6,757 nucleotides of DNA from Candidatus Krumholzibacteriota bacterium (GCA_030672805.1 DAOVFR010000141.1:1-6757), one strand, 5' to 3'. Positions 1-6,414 are shown, numbered from the stretch's first letter. Notes: generated from the letters alone by a model not told the origin. Numbers and translations are program-made.

Positions 1-440
1 GGGAGATGTGCGCCGCGCTCTCGGAGGCGGGCGTTGATAAGCCCGTTGTGGTGCGTTATATTGTTGAGACGCTCAGGCGCTGGGGGTACCTCGATGACCG
101 GAAACTGGCCGCCAATCTGATAGGGTACCTGCTCACTCACAGGCCGTCCGGCCCGCACCTGATAAGGCGGAAGCTCCGCGCAATCGGTGTTGTCGATGAA
201 GTGATCGAGGAGGAGCTGAGCAGGGAACTGGGCCCCGAGCGGGAGCGGGAGATCGCCCGTGACCTCGCCCGCCGGAAAACGGCGGGTATCGATGACAGGC
301 GGCGGGCGGTCCGGAGAATCAACGGGCTGCTCTCGCGGCGGGGTTTCCGGAGTTCCGTTGTTAACGAGATCTGCGCACAGGTGCTGCGGGGAGAACTGAA
401 CGGAGAAGGGAATGAACGAGACAATCCGCTCGGCCCATGA
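1..440 (+). CDS. recX: RecX recombination regulator, 5'-truncated by window edge
   Basis: RecX binds RecA filaments and modulates (usually inhibits) recombination and SOS activity in the cytoplasm. The visible 145 codons show the family's helical repeats. One repeat ends in LRRWGYLDDRKLAANLI, matching the family pattern in which GY-hydrophobic-DD is followed by a basic residue and A. The next runs through RPSGPHLIRRKLRAIGV, matching the RecX 'G...I..KL...G' helix pair. A third basic repeat follows (about residues 95-130, counted from the ATG at 6), with RRINGLLSRRGF. The frame is open to the left edge (codon 3-5 is GAG), and the first helix of repeat 1 appears to be missing, so the ATG at 6 is probably internal and the true start lies upstream. 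The stop TGA is at 438-440. The 3' end overlaps alaS by 29 nt, and recA-recX-alaS is a common gene order. I infer co-transcription with alaS. Confidence 0.85.
   Translation, partial: EMCAALSEAGVDKPVVVRYIVETLRRWGYLDDRKLAANLIGYLLTHRPSGPHLIRRKLRAIGVVDEVIEEELSRELGPEREREIARDLARRKTAGIDDRRRAVRRINGLLSRRGFRSSVVNEICAQVLRGELNGEGNERDNPLGP
402..405 (+). promoter_or_regulatory. Ribosome binding site of alaS inside recX
   Basis: GGAG lies six bases before the ATG at 412, within the end of the recX reading frame. It supports the ATG at 412 as the alaS start even though it falls before the recX stop codon. Confidence 0.7.
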
Positions 441-3096
441 GATCAGGCGGGCGTATATCGACTTCTTCGTGAAACGTGGGCACACCGAGGTGCCCGGCGC
501 GCCGCTGGTGCCGAAGGGCGATCCCACTCTGCTCTTTACGTCTGCCGGGATGGTCCAGTTCAAGGAATACTATCTGCAGATAGACAATCTTCCCTACGCG
601 CGGGCGGCGAGCGTTCAGAAATGCCTGAGAGCCGGCGATCTCGACAGCGTGGGCAGGACACTGAGGCACAACACCTTCTTCGAAATGCTGGGCAACTTCA
701 GTTTCGGGGATTACTTCAAGGAAGAGGCGATCACGTGGGGCTGGGAATTCGTCGTTGACCTCCTCGGACTCGACACAAACAAGCTCTACGTGAGCATCTA
801 CGAGGATGACGACGAGGCGTTCACAATCTGGAACGAACGCATAGGCGTTCCGGCGGAAAGGATCTACCGTCTCGGCAGGGACGACAACTTCTGGGGTCCC
901 GTCGGGAAGACCGGTATTTGCGGTCCGTGCTCCGAGATCTACTACGACACCGGTGCGGGTAGGAGCTGCGGATCGAAAGATTGCGCTCCGGGCTGCGACT
1001 GCGACCGGTTCCTCGAGTTCTGGAACCTCGTGTTCCCCCAGTTCTATCTCGAGGAGAACGGTACGTACCGTCCCCTCGAGAAACCGGGAATCGATACCGG
1101 ACTCGGTCTCGAGCGGCTCGCCATGATCATGCAGGGAGTAGAGGACAACTTCCACACGGATCTCTTCGCCCCGATTCTCGATGCCCTCATCGGTCTCCTG
1201 CCTTCCGGATTCAACATGTCCAAAGAGGATCGGATGGGGATCAACATGGTCGCGGATCATGTAAGGGCACTGACGTTCACGGTATCGGAAGGCATCTATC
1301 CGTCGAACGAGGGAAGGGGATATTTGCTGAGGCGTCTTCTCAGGAGGGCGCTGACACGCTATTACACGTTCGGCGTGGGGGAGCCTTTTCTGCATGGGCT
1401 CGTCGACACGGTCGTCGATATCATGCGGGAGGATTATCCCGAGCTCGAACAGCGGCGGCGCGATACCGCGATGATCATACAGGCGGAGGAGAAAAACTTT
1501 TTCAGGACGCTCGAGGACGGCACCGGCAGGTTTTCAGCGATCGTCGACGAGGTGAGGGAGAAAGGCGGCACCGGGATTGACGGCGAAAGGGCCTTTCTGC
1601 TCTACGATACATTCGGGTTTCCATTGGAACTGACGAGAGAGCTTGCCTCTAAAGAGGGGCTCGGCATTGACGAGGCGGGGTTCGAGAAGGCGATGGAGCA
1701 GCAGCGCCGAAGGGCCCAGGAGAAGAGCGGCTTTACAGGAGAGGAGCAGGAACTCGTCTCTATGACCGGTGTAACGGAAGGTGACAGCTCGGAGTTCACG
1801 GGGTACGAGACGGTTGGTGGTGAGGCGCTGGTTCGCAGCTTCCGCGTTGTCGACAAGGCGAAAATTCCGGGGGTTTCCTGGCATCGGGGCGAAGGGAAAG
1901 CCGTCGAGTTCATACTCGACAGGACGCCGTTCTATGCCGCGTCGGGAGGCCAGGTCGCCGATACCGGGTGGATCAAACTGGGCGCCGGGCTGTACCATGT
2001 CAGGGACGTGTTCAAGCGTGGCGGCGAGATCGTTCACCTGGCCGAACCGGCGGAGCCGGGGACTGCCCCGGACGGGATCGGGGAGAGGAATGTTTGTGTT
2101 CAAGTCCAGGTGAATGATCAGCATCGGCTCGCAATCGCGCGGAACCATACTGCGACGCACCTTCTGCAGGCGGCCCTGAGAGAGGTTGTCGGGGGACACG
2201 TCACGCAGGCGGGATCGCTCGTCGATGCGGAACATCTCCGGTTCGACTTCAACCATTTCCAGGCGCTCACGGAAAGCGCAAAGCGGATGATCGAGGAGCG
2301 TGTCAACGTATGGATCAGGGACGCGGTCCCCGTCGGCATCGAGTGGCTCGAATACAGGGAGGCGATAGAGAGGGGCGCCACGGCTCTCTTCGAAGAGAAG
2401 TACGGGGCGAAGGTAAGGACGGTGACCATCGGCAACGTCTCGATGGAGCTCTGCGGCGGAACGCACGTGTCGAACACGGGTCAGATCGGCGCGTTTCTCA
2501 TAACCGCTGAAAGCAGCGTCGCCGCGGGTGTAAGGAGGATCGAGGCGCTGACCGGCGCCGGCGCCGTCGAGCATATCCATAGTCTGACGGGGCGGGTGGC
2601 GCGGCTCTCCGAACTCCTCAGGGTCTCACCGTCCGACGTGATCGGCCGCGTCGGGTCGCTTATCGATGAGATCGACGGCTTGAAGCGTGAAATCCGCCGC
2701 CTGGAGAAAGGTGAGATCGGCGGAGAACTGGACAGGATCATCAGGGAGGCGCAGGACGTCGACGGAATTCTCGTCGCTTCGGGACGGGTTTCCGCAGGCG
2801 ATCTGTCGGCGCTCAGAAACCAGGCCGATGTATTCAGGAATCGCGTCGGGAGTGGTGTCGCGGTGTTCTCGGCGCCGTTCAAGGACAGGATGCAGTATAT
2901 CGTTACCGTCACCGACGACCTCATAGAGGAGGGGCGCCTCGCCGCGGACGGACTCGTGCGGAGACTCAGCGAGGTCGCGGGCGGCGGCGGGGGAGGCAAG
3001 AGGCATCTCGCTCAACTCGGGACAAGGGATACTGAAAGCGAGGGGAAGGTGTTCGAGGCGCTCCCGGGCATTGTCAGGGAACTCGTGTCAGGTTAG
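412..3096 (+). CDS. alaS: Alanyl-tRNA synthetase (AlaRS), complete
   Basis: Charges tRNA-Ala with alanine in the cytoplasm and hydrolyses mischarged Ser/Gly-tRNA-Ala. The length of 894 aa is normal for the family. The class II catalytic core spans about 1-250: FTSAGMVQFK (42-51), RHNTFFEMLGNFSFGDYFK (85-103), GPCSEIYYD (171-179) and the motif 3 stretch GIDTGLGLERLAMI (226-239). The tRNA-recognition region follows, to about 460. The editing domain has HxxxH at H579/H583 and CGGTH at C681/H685, the four zinc ligands of the family. A charged, probably coiled-coil linker (about 745-780) leads to the DHHA1/C-Ala domain with a glycine run (857-862) before KRHLAQLG. A cysteine-rich insert C186-x4-C191-x3-C195-x-C197 sits between motifs 2 and 3. 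The start at 412 is supported by GGAG six bases upstream and overlaps recX. Nothing is broken or missing, and the identification is firm. Confidence 0.98.
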   Translation: MNETIRSAHEIRRAYIDFFVKRGHTEVPGAPLVPKGDPTLLFTSAGMVQFKEYYLQIDNLPYARAASVQKCLRAGDLDSVGRTLRHNTFFEMLGNFSFGDYFKEEAITWGWEFVVDLLGLDTNKLYVSIYEDDDEAFTIWNERIGVPAERIYRLGRDDNFWGPVGKTGICGPCSEIYYDTGAGRSCGSKDCAPGCDCDRFLEFWNLVFPQFYLEENGTYRPLEKPGIDTGLGLERLAMIMQGVEDNFHTDLFAPILDALIGLLPSGFNMSKEDRMGINMVADHVRALTFTVSEGIYPSNEGRGYLLRRLLRRALTRYYTFGVGEPFLHGLVDTVVDIMREDYPELEQRRRDTAMIIQAEEKNFFRTLEDGTGRFSAIVDEVREKGGTGIDGERAFLLYDTFGFPLELTRELASKEGLGIDEAGFEKAMEQQRRRAQEKSGFTGEEQELVSMTGVTEGDSSEFTGYETVGGEALVRSFRVVDKAKIPGVSWHRGEGKAVEFILDRTPFYAASGGQVADTGWIKLGAGLYHVRDVFKRGGEIVHLAEPAEPGTAPDGIGERNVCVQVQVNDQHRLAIARNHTATHLLQAALREVVGGHVTQAGSLVDAEHLRFDFNHFQALTESAKRMIEERVNVWIRDAVPVGIEWLEYREAIERGATALFEEKYGAKVRTVTIGNVSMELCGGTHVSNTGQIGAFLITAESSVAAGVRRIEALTGAGAVEHIHSLTGRVARLSELLRVSPSDVIGRVGSLIDEIDGLKREIRRLEKGEIGGELDRIIREAQDVDGILVASGRVSAGDLSALRNQADVFRNRVGSGVAVFSAPFKDRMQYIVTVTDDLIEEGRLAADGLVRRLSEVAGGGGGGKRHLAQLGTRDTESEGKVFEALPGIVRELVSG

Positions 3097-3121
3097 ATTC
3101 GGAAGAGGCGCCGCAGGCCGG

Positions 3122-3137
3122 AGCCGTGTGCGCGGCT
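3122..3137. terminator. GC hairpin after alaS, possible weak terminator
   Basis: AGCCG (3122-3126) pairs with CGGCT (3133-3137) around a six-base loop. GCC at 3117-3119 can add three outer pairs with GGC at 3141-3143 across a small internal loop. It begins 25 nt after the alaS stop, where a terminator would be expected. The T-rich stretch starts about 17 nt after the main stem rather than directly behind it, so this is not a canonical intrinsic terminator. The hairpin is seen; its role is a guess. Confidence 0.25.
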
Positions 3138-3170
3138 AAAGGCAAAGTAACGGATTTTGTATTTTTCAGA

Positions 3171-3193
3171 TCGGATGTTTGTTGAATATCCGA
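3171..3193. repeat. Inverted repeat / 5'-UTR hairpin before the export gene
   Basis: TCGGAT (3171-3176) is an exact reverse complement of ATCCGA (3188-3193). Pairing continues inward with G-T, T-A, T-A and T-G pairs, leaving a three-base loop (3181-3183), for ten stacked pairs in RNA. It ends seven bases before the ribosome binding site of the export gene. It could be a leader hairpin affecting translation or a palindromic protein-binding site. No T-run follows it on either strand, so it is not an intrinsic terminator. Confidence 0.45.
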
Positions 3194-3200
3194 AACAGTT

Positions 3201-3206
3201 GGAGAG
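3201..3206 (+). promoter_or_regulatory. Ribosome binding site deciding the export-gene start
   Basis: GGAGAG lies just before the ATG at 3209, with four bases between GGAG and the ATG. The alternative in-frame TTG at 3179 lies inside the 3171-3193 hairpin and has no such site ahead of it. This favours the ATG at 3209. Confidence 0.6.
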
Positions 3207-3208
3207 AT

Positions 3209-4660
3209 ATGAGGGCAATCTGCAGAATCGCCGCGTTTGTCGCCTGCATAGCGATGATCGGTTCGGCCGCCGCGGCCGACAGGGACAGGCGCCTGGATGA
3301 GATCGAGAGTAAAAAGGACGAACGGAAAAAACTCGAAACCCTTACTGCTGAATCGACGGGAAAACAGCCGCTGCTGGAAGAGGCGGTCGATCCCGACCGG
3401 TATGTGCTCGGTCCGGGCGATCTCCTGCTTGTTAACCTCGCCGGTCCGGAATCGAGGTCGTTTTCGATAGCCGTTCTTCCCGAAGGAGACGTTTTTCTCC
3501 CCGGTGTCGGCGCGATCCGTGCGGACGGCCTTTCGCTGAGCGAGTTCCGCTCACACCTGGCCGACGAGGTGGCCAGGTATTTCCAGAACATACGTCTGTA
3601 CTGCTACCTGCGGGTCCCGAGGGTGTTCAGGGTGTTCGTCACAGGTGAAGTGGACAATCCCGGACCGGCCAGGGTCTCGGCGGTAGAGCGCGTTTCTGAC
3701 GCGATTGCCAGGGTCGGAGACATCAACGAGAAAGGTTCATTGCGGCTTGTTACGCTGGAACGGGACGGCGAGAGGATCACGGCCGATCTGCTCAAATTTC
3801 TCCTTATGGGCGATTATGACAACAACCCGTTTCTCCGGAACGGCGACCGGATCCACGTTCCGGTAAGCGGTATTCATGCAACGATCACCGGCGAGGTCAA
3901 GCGGGAAGCTTATTATGAGATCGTTCCCGGCGAGACGTTGAAGGATATGGTCGGCCTCGCGGGGGGATTCACGACGCTGGCGAGGACGGACAGCGTTATC
4001 GTGAGCCGGAAGGACGAGCGCGGAGTGGTGACGACGTGGCGGGTCCCGGAAAGCATGTTCGGTATGGAACTCAGGGACCGGGACGAGATCAGCGTTGCGA
4101 GGAAGGCGGAAGTGCTCGATCATGTGTTCGTCTACGGCGCCGTCGGGCGGACGGGAAGGTTCGATATCTCCAAGGGAGAGGGCCTGACGGAGCTCCTCGT
4201 GCGGGCCGGCAGGCTGCAGAGGGATGTCGTGTACGATAAGGCGACGCTCAAGCGGCGCAGCGGGGAGCTGATACGGCTCGATCTCAGGGATTATCTCCCG
4301 CCCGACCCGTCGAAGGAGCTCGAGCTGAGCAGCGGCGACATCATCGATATTCCCTCGGTCTACCAGTTCGTCGCCGTCGGCGGACAGGTCCAGGAACCGG
4401 GCAAATTCCAGTACCGGAACAACCTTACCGTGGCGCATTACATCGGACTGGCCGGTGGTCCGATGAAGGACGGCAGCATCGACAGGGTGATTATCTGTTC
4501 TCCCGACGGATGTACGAGAAAAGGGAGAAGCGACAGCTATCCGGAGCGAGGGGACGTGATCATCGTAAAACGCGGAAAGTGGAGGATATTCGGCGATTTC
4601 CTGGGCGGCGTGATCCGTCTCGGCACCGTCGTCATCACCATCATCGTGCTGACGAAATGA
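3209..4660 (+). CDS. Polysaccharide export protein, Poly_export plus four SLBB repeats
   Basis: Probable periplasmic/outer-membrane channel of a capsule or exopolysaccharide export machine, related to Wza. Counting from the ATG at 3209 (483 aa), residues 1-23 form a signal peptide: basic start, hydrophobic core, then GSAAAAD with likely signal peptidase I cleavage after A23. A highly charged, perhaps helical stretch follows (24-50). The Poly_export domain begins at YVLGPGDLLLVNLAG (65-79) and runs to about 137. Four SLBB-like beta-grasp repeats follow, starting near FRVFVTGEV (140), HATITGEV (223), HVFVYGAV (305) and FVAVGGQV (387). Each ends in a GD/RDE-x-I-x-V type strand (NGDRIHVP, RDEISVA, SGDIIDIP, RGDVIIV). 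The C-terminus (about 460-483) is hydrophobic and may cross the outer membrane as a helix, as Wza's does. No lipobox is evident. TTG at 3179 would add ten residues but lacks a binding site. The stop overlaps the gmhA start as ATGA. The family is firm; the exported glycan is unknown. Confidence 0.9.
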   Translation: MRAICRIAAFVACIAMIGSAAAADRDRRLDEIESKKDERKKLETLTAESTGKQPLLEEAVDPDRYVLGPGDLLLVNLAGPESRSFSIAVLPEGDVFLPGVGAIRADGLSLSEFRSHLADEVARYFQNIRLYCYLRVPRVFRVFVTGEVDNPGPARVSAVERVSDAIARVGDINEKGSLRLVTLERDGERITADLLKFLLMGDYDNNPFLRNGDRIHVPVSGIHATITGEVKREAYYEIVPGETLKDMVGLAGGFTTLARTDSVIVSRKDERGVVTTWRVPESMFGMELRDRDEISVARKAEVLDHVFVYGAVGRTGRFDISKGEGLTELLVRAGRLQRDVVYDKATLKRRSGELIRLDLRDYLPPDPSKELELSSGDIIDIPSVYQFVAVGGQVQEPGKFQYRNNLTVAHYIGLAGGPMKDGSIDRVIICSPDGCTRKGRSDSYPERGDVIIVKRGKWRIFGDFLGGVIRLGTVVITIIVLTK

Positions 4661-5262
4661 GCGAGTACATGGAACGGACACGATCACATCTGGACCAGGT
4701 CTTCTCGGAGCTCAACGAGCTGCGGGACCTCATCGAACGGTTCCCCGTGGAAGAAGCGGGCAAGGTCGTTCGCATGGCGGAGACCATCGCCCGGGCGATA
4801 AGCAGCGGGAATGTCCTCTTCACGTGCGGTAACGGGGGGAGCGCCGCGGACGCACAGCACATCGCCGGGGAGCTTGTCGGAAGGTTCCGCAGGAAAGTTA
4901 GGGGCTACAAGGCGTTCGCGCTCACGACCAACAGCTCGATCGTTACGGCGCTTGCGAACGACTACTCGTACGACGAGATCTTCTCCCGCCAGCTCGAGAG
5001 CAGGGCGAGGGAGGGAGACGTGCTTCTCGCTCTGTCGACGAGCGGCAATTCCCCCAACGTGATCCGGGCGGTGGAGGCCGCAAGCACGCTGGGCGTTACC
5101 TCGCTCGCATTCTCTGGAAAGGACGGGGGAGCAGTCGCGGGGTCCGCCGATATCGCGCTTGTAGTGCCGCACGACGATTTCGCAAGGATACAGGAGATTC
5201 ACATGACACTCGGCCACATCCTCTGCGGCCTCGTCGAGGAGATCATCCTGGCTCCAGAGTAG
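4657..5262 (+). CDS. gmhA: Phosphoheptose isomerase (SIS domain), GmhA
   Basis: Converts sedoheptulose 7-phosphate to D-glycero-D-manno-heptose 7-phosphate, the first step towards ADP-heptose for LPS core or GDP-heptose for capsule and S-layer glycans; cytoplasmic. The 201 aa length is typical. A helical N-terminus (1-50) precedes the SIS fold. TCGNGGSAADAQHIAGELVGR (56-76) carries the family's GNGGSA phosphate loop. LTTNSSIVTALANDY (89-103), STSGNSPNVIRAVEAA (127-142) and IQEIHMTLGH (178-187) follow. H68, E72, Q179 and H187 match the zinc ligands known for GmhA, which argues against the related DnaA-binding protein DiaA or another SIS protein. The ATG at 4657 overlaps the exporter's stop as ATGA with no clear ribosome binding site, suggesting translational coupling. 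An in-frame ATG at 4669 would remove four residues. No other heptose-pathway gene is visible in the window. Confidence 0.92.
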   Translation: MSEYMERTRSHLDQVFSELNELRDLIERFPVEEAGKVVRMAETIARAISSGNVLFTCGNGGSAADAQHIAGELVGRFRRKVRGYKAFALTTNSSIVTALANDYSYDEIFSRQLESRAREGDVLLALSTSGNSPNVIRAVEAASTLGVTSLAFSGKDGGAVAGSADIALVVPHDDFARIQEIHMTLGHILCGLVEEIILAPE

Positions 5263-5277
5263 AGTTTTCGAGGCGAA

Positions 5278-5289
5278 CGGTATTTACCG
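5278..5289. repeat. Small palindrome before the GTG start
   Basis: CGGTA and TACCG flank TT, making a perfect 12-bp interrupted palindrome in the 39-nt gap after gmhA. As RNA it is only a four- to five-pair hairpin, two bases ahead of GGAG. It may tune initiation of the next gene or may be chance. Confidence 0.3.
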
Positions 5290-5291
5290 GC

Positions 5292-5295
5292 GGAG
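5292..5295 (+). promoter_or_regulatory. Ribosome binding site supporting a GTG start
   Basis: GGAG is followed by six bases and then GTG at 5302. The nearby ATG at 5297 is in another frame and too close to the site, so GTG is the probable start of the glycosyltransferase. Confidence 0.65.
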
Positions 5296-5301
5296 CATGG
5301 C

Positions 5302-6414
5302 GTGCGTGTCCTCTTTCTGATCAAGTACCCGCGCCGCGGGCCGAGCAGCAGGTACAGGGTTCTGCAATTCATTCCCTATCTCGAGAGCAACGGAATCTCC
5401 TGCGAGGTGCAGAGCCTCCATGCGGACGGCTACCTCGATAGCCGCTTCAGGGGTGAGGGGAAGGGCGCCGCCTATTACGTGCGGCGGCTGCTCGCCAGGA
5501 TCGGGAAGCTGATGAGGGGCCCGCGGTATGACGTCGTTTTCATACAGAAGGAGCTTTTCCCGTACCTTGTGCCCGTGACCGAATTCTTTCTCAAAACGGC
5601 CGGTGCGCCCATCATCTATGATCTCGACGATGCGATATTCCTCTTCTACACGGGATCGGGGAACCGGGTCGTCAGGTCACTTCTCGGCGGGAAGGTTCCC
5701 GCGGTTATCAGGATGAGCAGCGCGGTTCTCTGCGGTAACGCCTACCTGAAGGAGTATGCCGGAAGGTACAATCAGGCCTCTCTCCTCTTTCCCACCGTTA
5801 TCGATCCGTCACGTTACATTGTGAAGGGGGCCGGAGAGCCGCGGGCGTCCGGAGCCCGTCCATCCGGAGTCCCCGGGATCGTCTGGATAGGCTCCCCCGA
5901 AACGTTTCGGTACGTAAGCGGCATGGCCGGCGCTCTCTCGCGTATTTCAAAGCAGGAGGCCTTTACGTTGAAGCTTATCGGCGTAACGGACCGGGGACCG
6001 TTCGACGCGTTCGAGACGCTCACTGTACCGTGGAGTGAGGAGAGTGAAGCGGAGGAACTCGGCAGCGCCGATATCGGCATCATGCCGCTCCCCGATTCGG
6101 AATGGTCCAGGGGTAAATGCGGGTTGAAGCTGCTGCAGTATATGGCTGCCGGACTTCCCGTGGTCACCTCGCCGCTCGGCGGAGGCGAGGATATCGTCGA
6201 GGACGGAACGACAGGCTTGATCGCGCGAAACGAGGGCGAGTGGACCGCTCATCTTCTTGCACTGATCCGGGATGCGGATGCGAGACGGGAACTCGGCCTG
6301 GCGGGGCGGCGGAGAGTCGAGGAACAGTTCAGCCTCGGCCTTTGGGCGCCGCGCCTGGCGGAGGTGATAAGGCGGGTCGCGGATGGTTCCGGCCTGAAGG
6401 GAATCGGATGGTAA
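5302..6414 (+). CDS. GT4-like (GT-B fold) glycosyltransferase
   Basis: Probably transfers a sugar from a nucleotide donor to a growing surface glycan at the inner face of the cytoplasmic membrane; donor and acceptor are unknown. The protein has 370 aa, normal for the family. The N-terminal Rossmann-like half opens with MRVLFLIKYPRRGPSSRYRV and contains YDVVFIQKE (76-84), IIYDLDDAIFLF (104-115) and CGNAYLKEYA (144-153). The C-terminal half starts near VWIGSPE (194-200) and holds ADIGIMPLPDSEW (256-268), GKCGLKLLQYMAAGLPVV (271-288) and EDIVEDGTTGLIA (296-308), typical of the Glyco_trans_1 donor-binding site. The usual EX7E pair reads G271-x7-Q279 here. I believe this Q is common in related GTs with the GKCG-x-KLLQYMAAG pattern, but cannot confirm it here. 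No signal peptide or membrane segment is seen. It starts at GTG with GGAG six bases upstream, follows gmhA by 39 nt and overlaps the next gene by 7 nt, so it is almost certainly in the same operon. Confidence 0.88.
   Translation: MRVLFLIKYPRRGPSSRYRVLQFIPYLESNGISCEVQSLHADGYLDSRFRGEGKGAAYYVRRLLARIGKLMRGPRYDVVFIQKELFPYLVPVTEFFLKTAGAPIIYDLDDAIFLFYTGSGNRVVRSLLGGKVPAVIRMSSAVLCGNAYLKEYAGRYNQASLLFPTVIDPSRYIVKGAGEPRASGARPSGVPGIVWIGSPETFRYVSGMAGALSRISKQEAFTLKLIGVTDRGPFDAFETLTVPWSEESEAEELGSADIGIMPLPDSEWSRGKCGLKLLQYMAAGLPVVTSPLGGGEDIVEDGTTGLIARNEGEWTAHLLALIRDADARRELGLAGRRRVEEQFSLGLWAPRLAEVIRRVADGSGLKGIGW
6397..6402 (+). promoter_or_regulatory. Ribosome binding site of the last gene
   Basis: AAGGGA sits five bases before the ATG at 6408, inside the end of the preceding glycosyltransferase gene. 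It supports a true gene start in the 7-nt overlap. Confidence 0.6.

Larger units (their letters stand above)
3097..3208. other. Intergenic region between alaS and the polysaccharide operon
   Basis: These 112 nt are the only real gap in the window. From left to right they hold a GC-rich hairpin (3122-3137), a T-rich stretch (3155-3166, ten T in twelve bases), a longer imperfect hairpin (3171-3193) and a ribosome binding site (3201-3206). The AT-rich middle stands out from the GC-rich surroundings and is the natural site for a promoter of the genes that follow. TATTTT at 3160-3165 matches four of six bases of a -10 box, but no convincing -35 box lies at the right distance. I see no small ORF or tRNA here. 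Confidence 0.6.

Noticed and set aside
361..1395. Long minus-strand open frame (344 codons) opposite alaS
   Set aside because: It is antisense to the conserved AlaRS core, has low-complexity composition with no recognisable domain, and is expected in GC-rich DNA with strong codon-position bias.
1534..2580. Minus-strand open frame of 348 codons opposite alaS
   Set aside because: It mirrors the AlaRS editing domain in the antisense frame, and no family features or credible ribosome binding site are seen.
2978..2998. GC-rich glycine-codon tract as a slippage or repeat element
   Set aside because: A glycine run at this place in the C-Ala domain is a normal family feature, and the tract is not a long pure repeat.
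3179..3208. TTG at 3179 as start of the export protein
   Set aside because: It has no ribosome binding site, lies within the hairpin, and adds ten residues before an otherwise well-formed signal peptide; ATG 3209 with GGAGAG upstream is better.
3236..3250. Possible lipobox at FVAC (C13) of the export protein
   Set aside because: F at the -3 position is unusual, the hydrophobic core before it would be very short, and hydrophobic sequence continues after the cysteine up to a good signal peptidase I site.
4510..4656. Extension of gmhA upstream to 4510
   Set aside because: That stretch overlaps the export gene's last SLBB repeat in another frame and encodes an arginine/histidine-rich sequence unlike GmhA; the ATGA at 4657 gives the family's normal length.
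3737..4687. Minus-strand open frame of 316 codons opposite the export gene
   Set aside because: The + strand frame has a signal peptide and four SLBB repeats; the antisense translation shows no domain pattern.
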